Program-made: the position numbers and the translations under genes
Notes under the pieces: model-generated
What the model was told of the DNA's origin: nothing
The model's database searches: none
The model's input: the letters and a program-made list of their open reading frames with translations, nothing else
Assembly: GCA_012840135.1 (NCBI GenBank)
Contig: DUMA01000017.1
Span: 62,001-126,000, forward strand
Reading direction: 5' to 3'
Length of the DNA: 64,000 nt
Source of the DNA: Thermoanaerobacterales bacterium
GTDB taxonomy: Bacteria; Bacillota; Thermosediminibacteria; Thermosediminibacterales; Tepidanaerobacteraceae
Shown here: in pieces, positions 19,674 through 29,567 of the stretch
Layout of the letters: the number at the start of each line of letters is the position of its first letter
Numbering within the stretch: position 1 is the first letter of the stretch

Positions 19674-21165
19674 GCGCCTCCTTCTTATTTTTATTTTTTA
19701 GCTGACGGTAAATGCTCTGGCCAACTGAAGCTATGACAAGGATTATGAATATCCATGATAACGGGCTTACAAAAAGACCCTTTATCGAACCACCAACTGC
19801 AAGCATTGCTCTGTTCATATTCTCTTCCATAATCGGCCCCAACACAAATCCAAGTACAACTGTCACTATAGGATAATCGAGCTTTTTCATGACATATCCA
19901 AGAATGCCTGTTAATACAACTACAACCACATCATTCACACTTACGTTAATAGAAAGTGCCCCTGCAAAACATAGAATTGTAACTATGGGTGCAACTATTC
20001 CTAAAGGCATTACTGTCACTTTTGCCGCAAAAGGCAGAACCGCTAAACCCATGATAATTATAAAAAACCCTGCTACTAAAAGCCCTATGAAAAATGTGTA
20101 AACTAAATCGGCCCTTTGCGAAAGAAGTTGTGGACCGGGCATTATCCCGTGAGCTATCATCCCCGCCAGAATTACCGCTGCGGTATCAGAACCGGGTATG
20201 CCTAATAGGAGTGTAGGTAAAAGTGAACCACCTACTGTAGAGTTGTTGCTAACTTCCGGTGCAATCACCCCCTCTACACTTCCTTTCCCAAAATCTTCTG
20301 GGTGTTTCGAAGTACGTTTGACTTCATTGTAAGCTAACCATGTAGAAATAGAGTATCCTACCCCTGGCATAACGCCTACCAGAAATCCTATTATAAAGGA
20401 TTTTATGGTTGCACCTAAATATTTAAACGGTAGTATCATACCTTCCCAGACACTTCCGCTGAGCTTATTAACTTTTGATATTGATATCTCTTTACCAACC
20501 ATCATACCAATAACTTCAGATACACCGAAAAACCCTATGATTATAGCCACAAGTTCAAGGCCGCTTATCAAATAAAGGCTACCAAATGTATATCTATACG
20601 TCCCTGTTACCAGTTCCTGGCCAACAAAACTCAATAACAGCCCTATACATCCACCGATAAATCCTTTGACCATGCCTGTATCAGATAGGCTTGCTATAAT
20701 GGTAAGCCCTAATACGGTAATCCAGAAGTATTCAGACGATCCCAATGCCAGCATAGGCTTTAACAATACCTGGGCGCCAACTACCAATAGAATGGTGGAA
20801 CCTATACTTCCAATGAAGGATGCTCCAGTACTAATGCCCAGAGCGGTTTTTGCCTGGCCGTTTTTAGCCATCATGTAACCATCCATACAGGTCGCAGCAG
20901 ATCCTGCCGTTCCAGGAACATTTAAAAGGATGGCCGAAAGGCTACCACCGTAAACACATATAGTAAATATTGTGCCCATTATGATCAAGGCGACAGCAGG
21001 ATCAAGATAATAGGTTATGGGGATCAAAAGGGAAATCGTCAAAGCAGCGCCCATTCCGGGCAAAGCCCCTGTTATATAACCGATTACCGAGCTTAGGATT
21101 AACCACCCTATGGTTGATGGTTGAATTAACGCGGTTAATCCCCTAATCCAAAGCGAAAAATCCAC
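19666..21165 (-). CDS. tctA: Tripartite tricarboxylate transporter large permease (TctA)
   Basis: GALPGMGAALTISLLIPITYYLDP; GIPGSDTAAVILAGM. Confidence 0.93.
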   Translation of the reverse strand: MDFSLWIRGLTALIQPSTIGWLILSSVIGYITGALPGMGAALTISLLIPITYYLDPAVALIIMGTIFTICVYGGSLSAILLNVPGTAGSAATCMDGYMMAKNGQAKTALGISTGASFIGSIGSTILLVVGAQVLLKPMLALGSSEYFWITVLGLTIIASLSDTGMVKGFIGGCIGLLLSFVGQELVTGTYRYTFGSLYLISGLELVAIIIGFFGVSEVIGMMVGKEISISKVNKLSGSVWEGMILPFKYLGATIKSFIIGFLVGVMPGVGYSISTWLAYNEVKRTSKHPEDFGKGSVEGVIAPEVSNNSTVGGSLLPTLLLGIPGSDTAAVILAGMIAHGIMPGPQLLSQRADLVYTFFIGLLVAGFFIIIMGLAVLPFAAKVTVMPLGIVAPIVTILCFAGALSINVSVNDVVVVVLTGILGYVMKKLDYPIVTVVLGFVLGPIMEENMNRAMLAVGGSIKGLFVSPLSWIFIILVIASVGQSIYRQLKNKNKKEALV

Positions 21166-21179
21166 TTAAACCACTCCTT

Positions 21180-21662
21180 TTAGAAGCCCCAAGGGCCTTT
21201 TGGAAAGTTTGTTCCTCCAATTACATTGAAAAGATAATAAACTAAGATAGGGGTTATAATTGAAAAAACACTTGTCGTAAACCAGGACTTAACTCCTCTT
21301 AGACGCATCAAATAAACCATGGCCAACAGTGAAGAAACAATAAAACCTAAAAATTTTAATAACAATGGGTAAATAAGAATACAGATGATAGTCATCAATA
21401 ATGGGTTTCTATAAAACGGAACTGTAGCATTAGCACTTATACCTGTGTCTTTATTGCTTTTTTCAAACGTCATTTGCTTCCATGAATTCCAAAATTGAAC
21501 TAAACCCATTATGGTTAGTAGTAATGTCACTGGAATTGGCAGAATCCTTGCTCGAGGTGAGAATCCAAAAGCCATTACGAGGGCAACCAGTCCCAAAATT
21601 GTAACAAAGGCCGCAAAATATAGTTCGTGTTGACTCGAAACTGCTTTTGATTTTTTAGACAT
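21180..21662 (-). CDS. tctB: Tripartite tricarboxylate transporter small permease (TctB)
   Basis: Small four-TM protein adjacent to tctA; GFSPRARILPIPV. Confidence 0.8.
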   Translation of the reverse strand: MSKKSKAVSSQHELYFAAFVTILGLVALVMAFGFSPRARILPIPVTLLLTIMGLVQFWNSWKQMTFEKSNKDTGISANATVPFYRNPLLMTIICILIYPLLLKFLGFIVSSLLAMVYLMRLRGVKSWFTTSVFSIITPILVYYLFNVIGGTNFPKGPWGF

Positions 21663-21767
21663 ATCATGTTCCTCCGCCTAATTTGTATTTGAATATGTTT
21701 TAATGTGTAAAGAAATAAATTTATCACCCCTTTTTTACTAAACTTTTTCTCGCAATATAAAATAAAG

Positions 21768-21797
21768 GACCTATATTAACAATAATATAGGTCCCCA
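21768..21797 (-). terminator. Rho-independent terminator
   Basis: Minus strand GGACCTATATT..AATATAGGTCCTTTATTTT. Confidence 0.75.
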
Positions 21798-21837
21798 ACT
21801 AACCTAAAATAAACTATAAATGTATTTTATTTTTTCT

Positions 21838-22377
21838 TTATACTTCCAAAGCTGCATTTATTAATTCGGCGGCACACATTGGAGTTATTGTACGCGGAAT
21901 TTGAATCAAACTCTTCCCTCTGTTATCACCTTTTTTTACTAATCCTATTAGTTCTTCGGGAATGGCGTATACATCTACATCCATATCCTTCATAGCACTT
22001 ATAGGACCTGCAGAAAATTTATAATCTAAAACTCCTGTCCTTATTATCTCACTCAAAAAATAATTAGCACATCTTAGATGCTCGGCTACTACCCCCATTT
22101 TCTGTCCTTTGGGCACTGCATTGAGCATCCTGACCCCTACTGGCAGGATGGTGAGCTCTGCTCCAATCACTTTTTTATCAGTATTTTTAAACTTTTCCTT
22201 TATAAGAGGAAATCTCATCCCATGGGCATAAGAAATATAAATATCTGCATCGGTTTTGTCAAGATCCTCAAACCAGCATACATCTACCTTTGCGATATCC
22301 TTTAAAATACCACCTACTCGGCGCTGCAGTAAATCAACCGTTCCTATATGCGTTCCAACTACCATAGCTTTAACCAT
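21838..22377 (-). CDS. Uncharacterised 179-aa protein (possible AroM/Asp-Glu racemase-like or PrpR_N-like fold)
   Basis: Intact ORF; alpha/beta pattern GTHIGTVDLLQRRVGGIL...RTITPMCAAELINAAL; family not securely recognised. Confidence 0.5.
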   Translation of the reverse strand: MVKAMVVGTHIGTVDLLQRRVGGILKDIAKVDVCWFEDLDKTDADIYISYAHGMRFPLIKEKFKNTDKKVIGAELTILPVGVRMLNAVPKGQKMGVVAEHLRCANYFLSEIIRTGVLDYKFSAGPISAMKDMDVDVYAIPEELIGLVKKGDNRGKSLIQIPRTITPMCAAELINAALEV

Positions 22378-22535
22378 AACAGCACCTCATAATTATGGTA
22401 TGTTTATTTTATGTAATATAAAATTCGACATCATATTTAAAATTCCTTCTTGTTGTTAATTTTTTTATTGTTTTTTTATACTATATTTTTATAATAGCGG
22501 ATATTGCTTATATCTAAATCTCATTTTGTTTTATT

Positions 22536-23783
22536 TCAACTCTGTATTTCATTATTTTTTATCATTCTTCCATTTACATATATGGCCGCAGCTCCTGCCA
22601 GCATCAAGGCGGCAGTGATCGGGAATATTGATTTTATTCCAATAAGGGCTGCAATTATCCCGCCAATCATCGGCCCGCTGAAATTTCCTATGGCAGTAAT
22701 ACCTGAAGCAACCCCGTATACGCTTCCCCGATTTTCCTCAGGACAGGATTTTGCTATCATGGCATGAGCGCTGGGCAATATTCCTGCATCAAATCCTGCC
22801 GACAAAAATCTCAGCACCGCCAGTTGTAAGATATTATTCGTAAAGACCTGGAAGAATGTAAATAACCCGGAGCCAACGATTGATATCAAAAGTATCTTCT
22901 GATGACCGATTTTATCGCCTAGTTTACCCCAGTATGGTGCCATTATAACCACAGCAACAGAAGATATGGCAAAAATGATTGAGACGGCCGTATTTAGCCT
23001 TGTTCCCCTATAGATGCTTTTTATGAATATGGGCAACATGGCATCCATGCTCTGAAGGCCGAACTGGGAAAGAAATATGGCAAGAAACATAAAGAGTATT
23101 ATTGGAGACTTGTTTATGATTTTTATAGCTTCACCAAAACCGAAATCCTTTTTTTTCGATTTTCCCTTATTATCTGTCGTAATATCTTCATTTACTTTTA
23201 TGACATCATTGCTGAACTTTTCTTCCTTTACCCCAAAGAGTATAAAAGGAAATCCGATTAATGTTATACATCCGGCAATTATGAAACTCCCGCGGTATCC
23301 GAAAATATCTGCAATGATACCGCCGATGGCGGGCCCGAATATGGTACCCCCGGTCCTGCCGGTCTGAAGGACCCCTATGGCGTAGCCCAGATGCTCTACC
23401 GGCGTAGTGGTTGCAATTAGAGCAGTGGCAGCGGCATTAAAACCCGAAAGAGTCCCCATCAAAAATCTGAGCCCAAGCAGCTGATAAGGATTTGTGACCC
23501 CATACATAAAAAGATATGATATGCCGATAGCAAGGATCGTCCTCAGGGACATAAGCTTTCTTCCATATTTATCGCTTAAACTTCCCCACATAGGTGAAAA
23601 AAGGGCCTGGGCCAGAAAATTCACCGAGGACAACAGCCCCGCCCAGAAAGCTATCTTCTCAGGTAGATTAACTCCCAGCTCCTGAAGAAAAAAAGGGAGA
23701 TACGGTTTTATTGTGGTGGTAGATATTCTTATTAAAAATTGTGCGGCAAACAGTATTATTAGGTTCTTTTTCCACTGCTCCAT
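22536..23783 (-). CDS. MFS transporter (multidrug-efflux-like)
   Basis: 12-TM pattern; SPMWGSLSDKYGRK; GVLQTGRTGGTIFGPAIGGIIAD. Confidence 0.88.
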   Translation of the reverse strand: MEQWKKNLIILFAAQFLIRISTTTIKPYLPFFLQELGVNLPEKIAFWAGLLSSVNFLAQALFSPMWGSLSDKYGRKLMSLRTILAIGISYLFMYGVTNPYQLLGLRFLMGTLSGFNAAATALIATTTPVEHLGYAIGVLQTGRTGGTIFGPAIGGIIADIFGYRGSFIIAGCITLIGFPFILFGVKEEKFSNDVIKVNEDITTDNKGKSKKKDFGFGEAIKIINKSPIILFMFLAIFLSQFGLQSMDAMLPIFIKSIYRGTRLNTAVSIIFAISSVAVVIMAPYWGKLGDKIGHQKILLISIVGSGLFTFFQVFTNNILQLAVLRFLSAGFDAGILPSAHAMIAKSCPEENRGSVYGVASGITAIGNFSGPMIGGIIAALIGIKSIFPITAALMLAGAAAIYVNGRMIKNNEIQS

Positions 23784-24505
23784 GTTTACAAAATGTCCCC
23801 CATCTATAATTCTATAAATATAATAACATAAAAAAGGGGTTGAGATTTTAAAAACATAATATATATTTCAACCCCTGCTCACTGGCTATTTTGAACATTT
23901 TTTTATTTAAATATTTTAAATAGTTTTTTCTATACAGCCGCTTTCTCAATGGAAAGATTACCCCATCTTTTCATATTATTAATTTCTATCCCGAATTGGT
24001 CGAGAACCCTTCCTACCGTCTGGTTTATTACGTCATCAAGGGTCTCAGGTTTTGTATAAAATGCGGGTACCGGCGGCATGATGGTAACTCCGATTTGCGA
24101 CAGTTTTAACATGTTTTCAAGATGCATGGGATTCAGCGGCGTCTCTCGCACCATGAGGATTAGTTTTCTTTTTTCTTTTATAGTCACATCGGCTGCCCTT
24201 ATGATAAGGTCCTCGGTATAACCATGGGCTATACCCGACAATGTCTTCATACTGCAGGGAGCCACAATCATGCCATCACATTTGAAAGACCCGCTGGATA
24301 TGGGGGCGGCCATATCATCTTCATCATAGACAAAATCTGCCAAAGATTCGACTTCTTCAACAGTATAGTTAGTTTCTGTTTTTATGGTTTCTTTTCCCCA
24401 TTTACTTATCACAAGATGGGAACTTACGCCTTTTTTATTCAGCTCTTCTAAAATTCTTATACCGTATATTGCACCAGATGCTCCACTTATTGCAACAATA
24501 ATGTT
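23760..24505. repeat. Segmental duplication, copy B
   Basis: Partner of 14772-15509. Confidence 0.9.
23836..23877 (-). terminator. Terminator after ubiX copy B (one stem mismatch relative to copy A)
   Basis: Minus strand GGGGTTGAAAT...ATCTCAACCCCTTTTTTATG. Confidence 0.75.
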
Positions 24506-24508
24506 CAA
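23930..24508 (-). CDS. ubiX: UbiX-family flavin prenyltransferase (copy B; likely TTG start at 24508)
   Basis: Near-identical to copy A; AAGGGG RBS before TTGAACATTATTGTTGC. Confidence 0.9.
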   Translation of the reverse strand: MNIIVAISGASGAIYGIRILEELNKKGVSSHLVISKWGKETIKTETNYTVEEVESLADFVYDEDDMAAPISSGSFKCDGMIVAPCSMKTLSGIAHGYTEDLIIRAADVTIKEKRKLILMVRETPLNPMHLENMLKLSQIGVTIMPPVPAFYTKPETLDDVINQTVGRVLDQFGIEINNMKRWGNLSIEKAAV

Positions 24509-24521
24509 GTTAATGCCCCTT

Positions 24522-25031
24522 TCATTCGAAAAACACGCCACTATATAGCTGGGCTTTCAAAAGAATGATAAACATTACGTATATTCCCGCCCAGGTGCCC
24601 AATGATACGATGATTGAAGTCGATAGCTTTTCTTTCTCTCTAAACATTAAATACAAAAACACAAAAATGGGAATTGCTATTATAAACCCTAATATATATA
24701 TTGAAAGTAACAATCCTATGATCCATAAGGTAATATTTAATTCTCTTGTGATGGGCTCTTTTTTTTCTTCCTTGGTCTGTTTGTTATCCCCCTTTTTCTT
24801 TTTCTCTTCTATTTCAAAAAGTTCCATTTGCTTCATTGTATTTATTTTTTTATCTATAGCAGGAATATAATAACTTGCCAGAAGCAATGCCGATAGAAAA
24901 ATGGCTGGAATACCAATTACTAACGGAGCTACACGTGCTTGTGGATTATAGCCCATTGCAACTCCTGTGAATACCAAAAAAATTATTAAAAGAAGACCTG
25001 AAAATCCTATTTCAATTTTTTTAGAATTCAT
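24522..25031 (-). CDS. tctB: TctB-like small permease subunit
   Basis: Four-TM small subunit, 4-nt overlap with tctA; GYNPQARVAPLVIG. Confidence 0.82.
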   Translation of the reverse strand: MNSKKIEIGFSGLLLIIFLVFTGVAMGYNPQARVAPLVIGIPAIFLSALLLASYYIPAIDKKINTMKQMELFEIEEKKKKGDNKQTKEEKKEPITRELNITLWIIGLLLSIYILGFIIAIPIFVFLYLMFREKEKLSTSIIVSLGTWAGIYVMFIILLKAQLYSGVFFE

Positions 25032-26512
25032 GCCGTTACACCGCCCTTTTGAGTTTTTCCAGTTTTTATAAACGGCATTATTATTGTAACAATTGTTACT
25101 ACTAAAAGTATGAAGGTGATGGGTCGGAACAAAAAGGCACCTTTATACAGCATTAAAGATAGTTGCAAGTTTCTTTCTGCGATATTTCCAAGAACCAATC
25201 CTATTATTAAAACAGCCCTTGAAAAGTTGTATTTTTTCATCTGGTAGCCGATTATACCAAAAATAACAGCAGCTATTACATCACCGAACTTGCCGTCAAC
25301 TGCATAAGCTCCTACCAGCCCTATTACTGATACCATTGGAATAAGTAGTGCCCCTCGGATTTGTGCAATTTTAACCAATTTATTTGCAAAAATAAGCGCT
25401 ATTCCTGTGCCTATTATGTTAGCCAAAGCGACTATCCATACCATTGTAAATGTCAAATCGAGTTTTGTAGTAAGCATTTCAGGCCCCGGTATTATTCCTA
25501 TTATGAGGAATGCACCTAACAATATAGCCATACCAGAACTGCCGGGAATGCCAAAGCCCACTGTAGGAATTAATGCTCCTCCTTCTTTAGCATTATTGGC
25601 ACTTTCGGGAGCAATGACTCCTTCCACTATCCCTGTGCCGAATTTTTCCGGGTGTTTTGATGTTTGGACAGCGTGACCATAGGCTAAAAAGCAAGCCACA
25701 TCTCCACCCAGGCCCGGAATCATGCCTATTACAGTACCAATAGCGCTGCACCTCAATGTTAACCACCAGTGTCTGAATACGTCTTTTATGCCTTCGATTA
25801 CTCCACCTTTTGCCTCTATGGTTTCTCCCTGTATACTCCCGCCTTTAACACCTAATTCGATCATTTCAGCCAATGCGAATAATCCGATGACCACTGGAAC
25901 AAGATCTATTCCATCGTAAAGATACATCGTGCCGAAATTAAATCTCACTATTCCTGTTATTGGGTCATAACCGATTAAAGAAATTAATAAGCCCAAACAT
26001 CCTGCAATTAACGATTTAAAAAGTGACCCTCCGCCAACTACTGCAATAAAAGCAACTCCCAGTAAAGCCATCATGAAAAACTCCGGAGGACCGAAGGCCA
26101 ATACTATCTGTTTCATCACCGGAAGTGAAAGACCTAATATCAGGGCTCCAAAAACTCCTCCCACCGCAGAAGCCATTAAGGAATTGCCTAGTGCCCTTCC
26201 CGCCTGGCCTTTCTGAGTTAATGGGAAACCATCGAGTACAGTAGCGGCATTCATTCCACTTCCTGGTGTATTTAAAAGAACGGCCGTAATAGAGCCTCCT
26301 GTAGCCACCGGTGCATGAGCTCCTAGTAAAAAGCTAAGAGCAAGTCTAGGTTCCATGCCGAATATAAAGGGAATTAATACTGAAAGAGTAAAATTCCCAC
26401 CTAGGCCTGGTACCGCTCCAAAAAATAATCCAAGTAATATCCCTGCCAGCATGTATATAGGTGCAGGCCATATAAAAACATTCAGCAGGCCATGCACCAT
26501 TGCTTCTAACAT
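25028..26512 (-). CDS. tctA: TctA-like large permease
   Basis: GAVPGLGGNFTLSVLIPFIFGMEP; GFGIPGSSGMAILLGAF. Confidence 0.93.
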   Translation of the reverse strand: MLEAMVHGLLNVFIWPAPIYMLAGILLGLFFGAVPGLGGNFTLSVLIPFIFGMEPRLALSFLLGAHAPVATGGSITAVLLNTPGSGMNAATVLDGFPLTQKGQAGRALGNSLMASAVGGVFGALILGLSLPVMKQIVLAFGPPEFFMMALLGVAFIAVVGGGSLFKSLIAGCLGLLISLIGYDPITGIVRFNFGTMYLYDGIDLVPVVIGLFALAEMIELGVKGGSIQGETIEAKGGVIEGIKDVFRHWWLTLRCSAIGTVIGMIPGLGGDVACFLAYGHAVQTSKHPEKFGTGIVEGVIAPESANNAKEGGALIPTVGFGIPGSSGMAILLGAFLIIGIIPGPEMLTTKLDLTFTMVWIVALANIIGTGIALIFANKLVKIAQIRGALLIPMVSVIGLVGAYAVDGKFGDVIAAVIFGIIGYQMKKYNFSRAVLIIGLVLGNIAERNLQLSLMLYKGAFLFRPITFILLVVTIVTIIMPFIKTGKTQKGGVTA

Positions 26513-26543
26513 AATAACCCTCCTCTGCTGCTAAAAATGACTT

Positions 26544-27596
26544 TTACTTTTTCAATGCCTCCTTTAAGATATCTTTTATTCCGTTTGCCTGGGACATTGT
26601 ATCTTTGATCAATGGTTCTATTTCTTCTCCTTTTAAAGGATTGACGGGCCTTTTAGCTTTCTGTGCGGTTTGAACAAACTCCGGATCATTAAGGGCTTTA
26701 TCTAATGCCTCCCTTAATATCTTTGCGATATCCTTCGGCATATCAGGAGGACCTACAATACATCTGTCTAATGTAAAAATGTTTGTTATGGCTTTTACCA
26801 AATCTTTGTTACTACCCTCTACCACATCTTCCGCTGATGGAACGCCTGTTAGTTCTTTAACTTTTTCGTTGGAAAGTTGAAGAATTGGTATTAAATCTTT
26901 CGAGGTTAATAAGCTTTCAACCGTGGAAAGAGTAGCTTGGGTGCCATCTACTTCACCTCTTACTGCGGCAAGGCTTGCCTCATGAGAGCCATTGTATCCC
27001 GCGATGAGATCTAATGGGACATTCAACGCTTTAAAAAGCACGATGGCTCCATAATAGTCATCGCTGCCCACTCCTGTAAAGGATATCTTTACGGGGTTTT
27101 GGGCTTTTTTAAGGGCATCGATGGATTTGTATTCACTTTTACTGTTCATGGCAAGGATATGAGGTTCGGAAGATACCCGGGCCAGCCATGTAAACTTGCC
27201 TAAATCAAACTTTACACCTTCACTTTCTGTCACTTGTGAAAAAACCATACCGGGAACATTGATAATACCGATGGTCAATCCATCAGGTTTTTCAAGATAT
27301 ACCTGATTAGTACCAACAATACTTCCAGCTCCGGGGACATTTTTTACCACCACTGTTACTCCTGAGATATATTTTTGAATAAATGGAGCCAACATACGGG
27401 CATAGGCGTCAAATCCTCCGCCAGCCGTATATGGCACTATAAAAGTAAGGTTCTTATTCTTGAAAAAATCTGCAGCATTTCCCGAATTCTGAGTTGAGCT
27501 TGAAGATTGTTTATTTCCACACCCCGTTAAACTTGTCATTATCAATAAAATTACAATAATCAATATTAGAAATCGGTTATATCTAAGAGAAAACAT
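26544..27596 (-). CDS. tctC: TctC-like substrate-binding lipoprotein
   Basis: Lipobox LTGCGNK; NLTFIVPYTAGGGFDAYARM. Confidence 0.9.
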   Translation of the reverse strand: MFSLRYNRFLILIIVILLIMTSLTGCGNKQSSSSTQNSGNAADFFKNKNLTFIVPYTAGGGFDAYARMLAPFIQKYISGVTVVVKNVPGAGSIVGTNQVYLEKPDGLTIGIINVPGMVFSQVTESEGVKFDLGKFTWLARVSSEPHILAMNSKSEYKSIDALKKAQNPVKISFTGVGSDDYYGAIVLFKALNVPLDLIAGYNGSHEASLAAVRGEVDGTQATLSTVESLLTSKDLIPILQLSNEKVKELTGVPSAEDVVEGSNKDLVKAITNIFTLDRCIVGPPDMPKDIAKILREALDKALNDPEFVQTAQKAKRPVNPLKGEEIEPLIKDTMSQANGIKDILKEALKK

Positions 27597-27659
27597 TATT
27601 TTCCCTCCTTTTTTGGCCAGGGGCGGTAAAATTCCACCCCTGGAATTTAAAATTTAAAA

Positions 27660-27878
27660 TTACTGTGTTTCCTTAACCTCTTTTTTTATCTTTTCAGCCA
27701 GTGCCCTTAAATCTCCAAAGGAAGGTGACCATACGGCATATACATCGGGGCTTTCATCTCTGTAGAAGTATGTTAGACACTGAGGGCACATCAATGGATC
27801 ATTGCGATCCCATAATAGTTTTTCTGCAGTAAATTTGGCCTTGCATTTAGGACAGGTTGACCAGAATATCTGTGGCAT
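27660..27878 (-). CDS. Small zinc-ribbon protein, UbiD-associated (BsdD/VdcD-like)
   Basis: 72 aa, CPKC...CPQC, directly downstream of ubiD. Confidence 0.75.
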   Translation of the reverse strand: MPQIFWSTCPKCKAKFTAEKLLWDRNDPLMCPQCLTYFYRDESPDVYAVWSPSFGDLRALAEKIKKEVKETQ

Positions 27879-27901
27879 TTATATCGCCTCCAAATTTTAA
27901 T

Positions 27902-29353
27902 TTAATACGTCCAGCGATCTCTTACCGGAACTTTGTCAAAAATCTCTTTTGATACGTACTTATCCCAATTGGCTTTTAATCTTTCTTTTGTTTCAGCAGG
28001 AACTGAAACTACTTTTTCGAAGGGCCTATCGACTGGTTCGGTGGCGTCTATGATCATAACAGAACCTTTCATGGGATGAACTGTTGAGGGATCATTGCGA
28101 TTAGATTTTACATTTTTCAAAATCTGTACCCTGTCATCGGGTTGAACTCTCATGGAAATAGCCCAGTACACTTCTCTCAAATCGAAGGGATTAATATCTT
28201 CATCCACAACGATGACATATTTTACATGTTCTCCATAGGCCAAAGCCATATTGGCCACTCTCAAGGGTTCTCCTTCAGCCTTCTTCTTCATGGATATGAT
28301 AGCCCAGGTATGGAAAAGGGAACTGGCAGCAATAACTCTAGGATATTTTGATTTGAGCCATGCCTGAAGCCCTACTGAATGTGCAATATCTTCCAGCATA
28401 TGATAAGATGTCCATATAGCCTGGAAAATGGCGTCTTTTCTCATATTAATAGCTGTGATTCTACCTACCGGCTGGCGAGTCTGGCAGCCATAATAGCGGG
28501 GCCATTCGCCGAACATTCCTTCATTATCCCGTTCACCAGGCCACATTTCGCCTTCCACAACTATTTCTGCATCGGCAGGAATTAAGAACTTATCTCCCCA
28601 CGTAGTAGAAGCAGTAAGCCTTAAAGGCTGACCTAGGACTCCACCCACTTGCTCATATTCATCCATAGCTATGGGTGTCCTAATGGCAGCCCCTTGATAA
28701 AATCCGGGGTGATGGCCTAAAATACATGCAAATGGCAACGGCTGGTTCAATTCCTGAGCCCTGTTATAATACTGGCCTGCATGGAGCTCATGTTCGGGAG
28801 AAATCTTAATGGTCACTCTCTGGGGGCCATGATACAGAGTTCTATGATATGCGAGGTTATACCTGCCGGTATCCGGATGCTTAAAGGCTACTATGGGTGT
28901 AAACCATCCCGGTTTTGCATCTTCAGCAAAATGCATAAGTAAAGGTAATTCTCCCACATCAGCATCCTTGCCAGTCCTCACTACCTCTTTGATGGGAGCT
29001 TCTTTCTCTGATATAATCATCGGTTTTACAGCTACTTGCGCCCTTTTGCCGAGTTCTTCTATTACATCCTTGGAACTGGTCTTATCAAGTTCAAGGCCGA
29101 AAGCTATAGCGGCTCTTCGATAACTACCTGGATCTGCAGAGGTAATGAGGCGACCTTCAAATTTCCCACCATTCAACTTTTCTACATTGTTGAATAATAT
29201 CATGGGAAACTTGCCTTTATCTTTGAAAATATCAAGAAAAGTATTGACCTCATAGTTTGCAGGATAAACTCTTTCATTAATCTCTACCAATTCTTCTGGT
29301 GCCAGCTCTTTTACCTTGTTGATAAAATGTCTTAAATCGTATATTTCGGGCAT
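27902..29353 (-). CDS. UbiD-family decarboxylase (2)
   Basis: UbiD architecture; NEGMFGEWPRYYG variant catalytic motif; DEDINPFDLREVYWAISMRVQPD. Confidence 0.92.
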   Translation of the reverse strand: MPEIYDLRHFINKVKELAPEELVEINERVYPANYEVNTFLDIFKDKGKFPMILFNNVEKLNGGKFEGRLITSADPGSYRRAAIAFGLELDKTSSKDVIEELGKRAQVAVKPMIISEKEAPIKEVVRTGKDADVGELPLLMHFAEDAKPGWFTPIVAFKHPDTGRYNLAYHRTLYHGPQRVTIKISPEHELHAGQYYNRAQELNQPLPFACILGHHPGFYQGAAIRTPIAMDEYEQVGGVLGQPLRLTASTTWGDKFLIPADAEIVVEGEMWPGERDNEGMFGEWPRYYGCQTRQPVGRITAINMRKDAIFQAIWTSYHMLEDIAHSVGLQAWLKSKYPRVIAASSLFHTWAIISMKKKAEGEPLRVANMALAYGEHVKYVIVVDEDINPFDLREVYWAISMRVQPDDRVQILKNVKSNRNDPSTVHPMKGSVMIIDATEPVDRPFEKVVSVPAETKERLKANWDKYVSKEIFDKVPVRDRWTY

Positions 29354-29403
29354 TTAAAATCCTCCCTTTACAAAATTGTTTATTTAATAAATAATTTGCT
29401 TTC

Positions 29404-29565
29404 TTACCCCTGCTCCTCGATTATCTCTTTGGCTTCTTCGTCGATGAATCTTTCTCCGCAGAATGGGCACAGGAGTTTGCACTGTTTTTTATGTCTGAAG
29501 TCGTCCTTTGATGCATAAAATTTCTTTTCGCATTTGGGGCATACCACCCAGAATATCCTGGCCAT
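29404..29565 (-). CDS. Small zinc-ribbon protein, UbiD-associated
   Basis: MARIFWVVCPKCEKKFYA...LLCPFCGERF, start ATG 29565. Confidence 0.72.
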   Translation of the reverse strand: MARIFWVVCPKCEKKFYASKDDFRHKKQCKLLCPFCGERFIDEEAKEIIEEQG

Positions 29566-29567
29566 GT

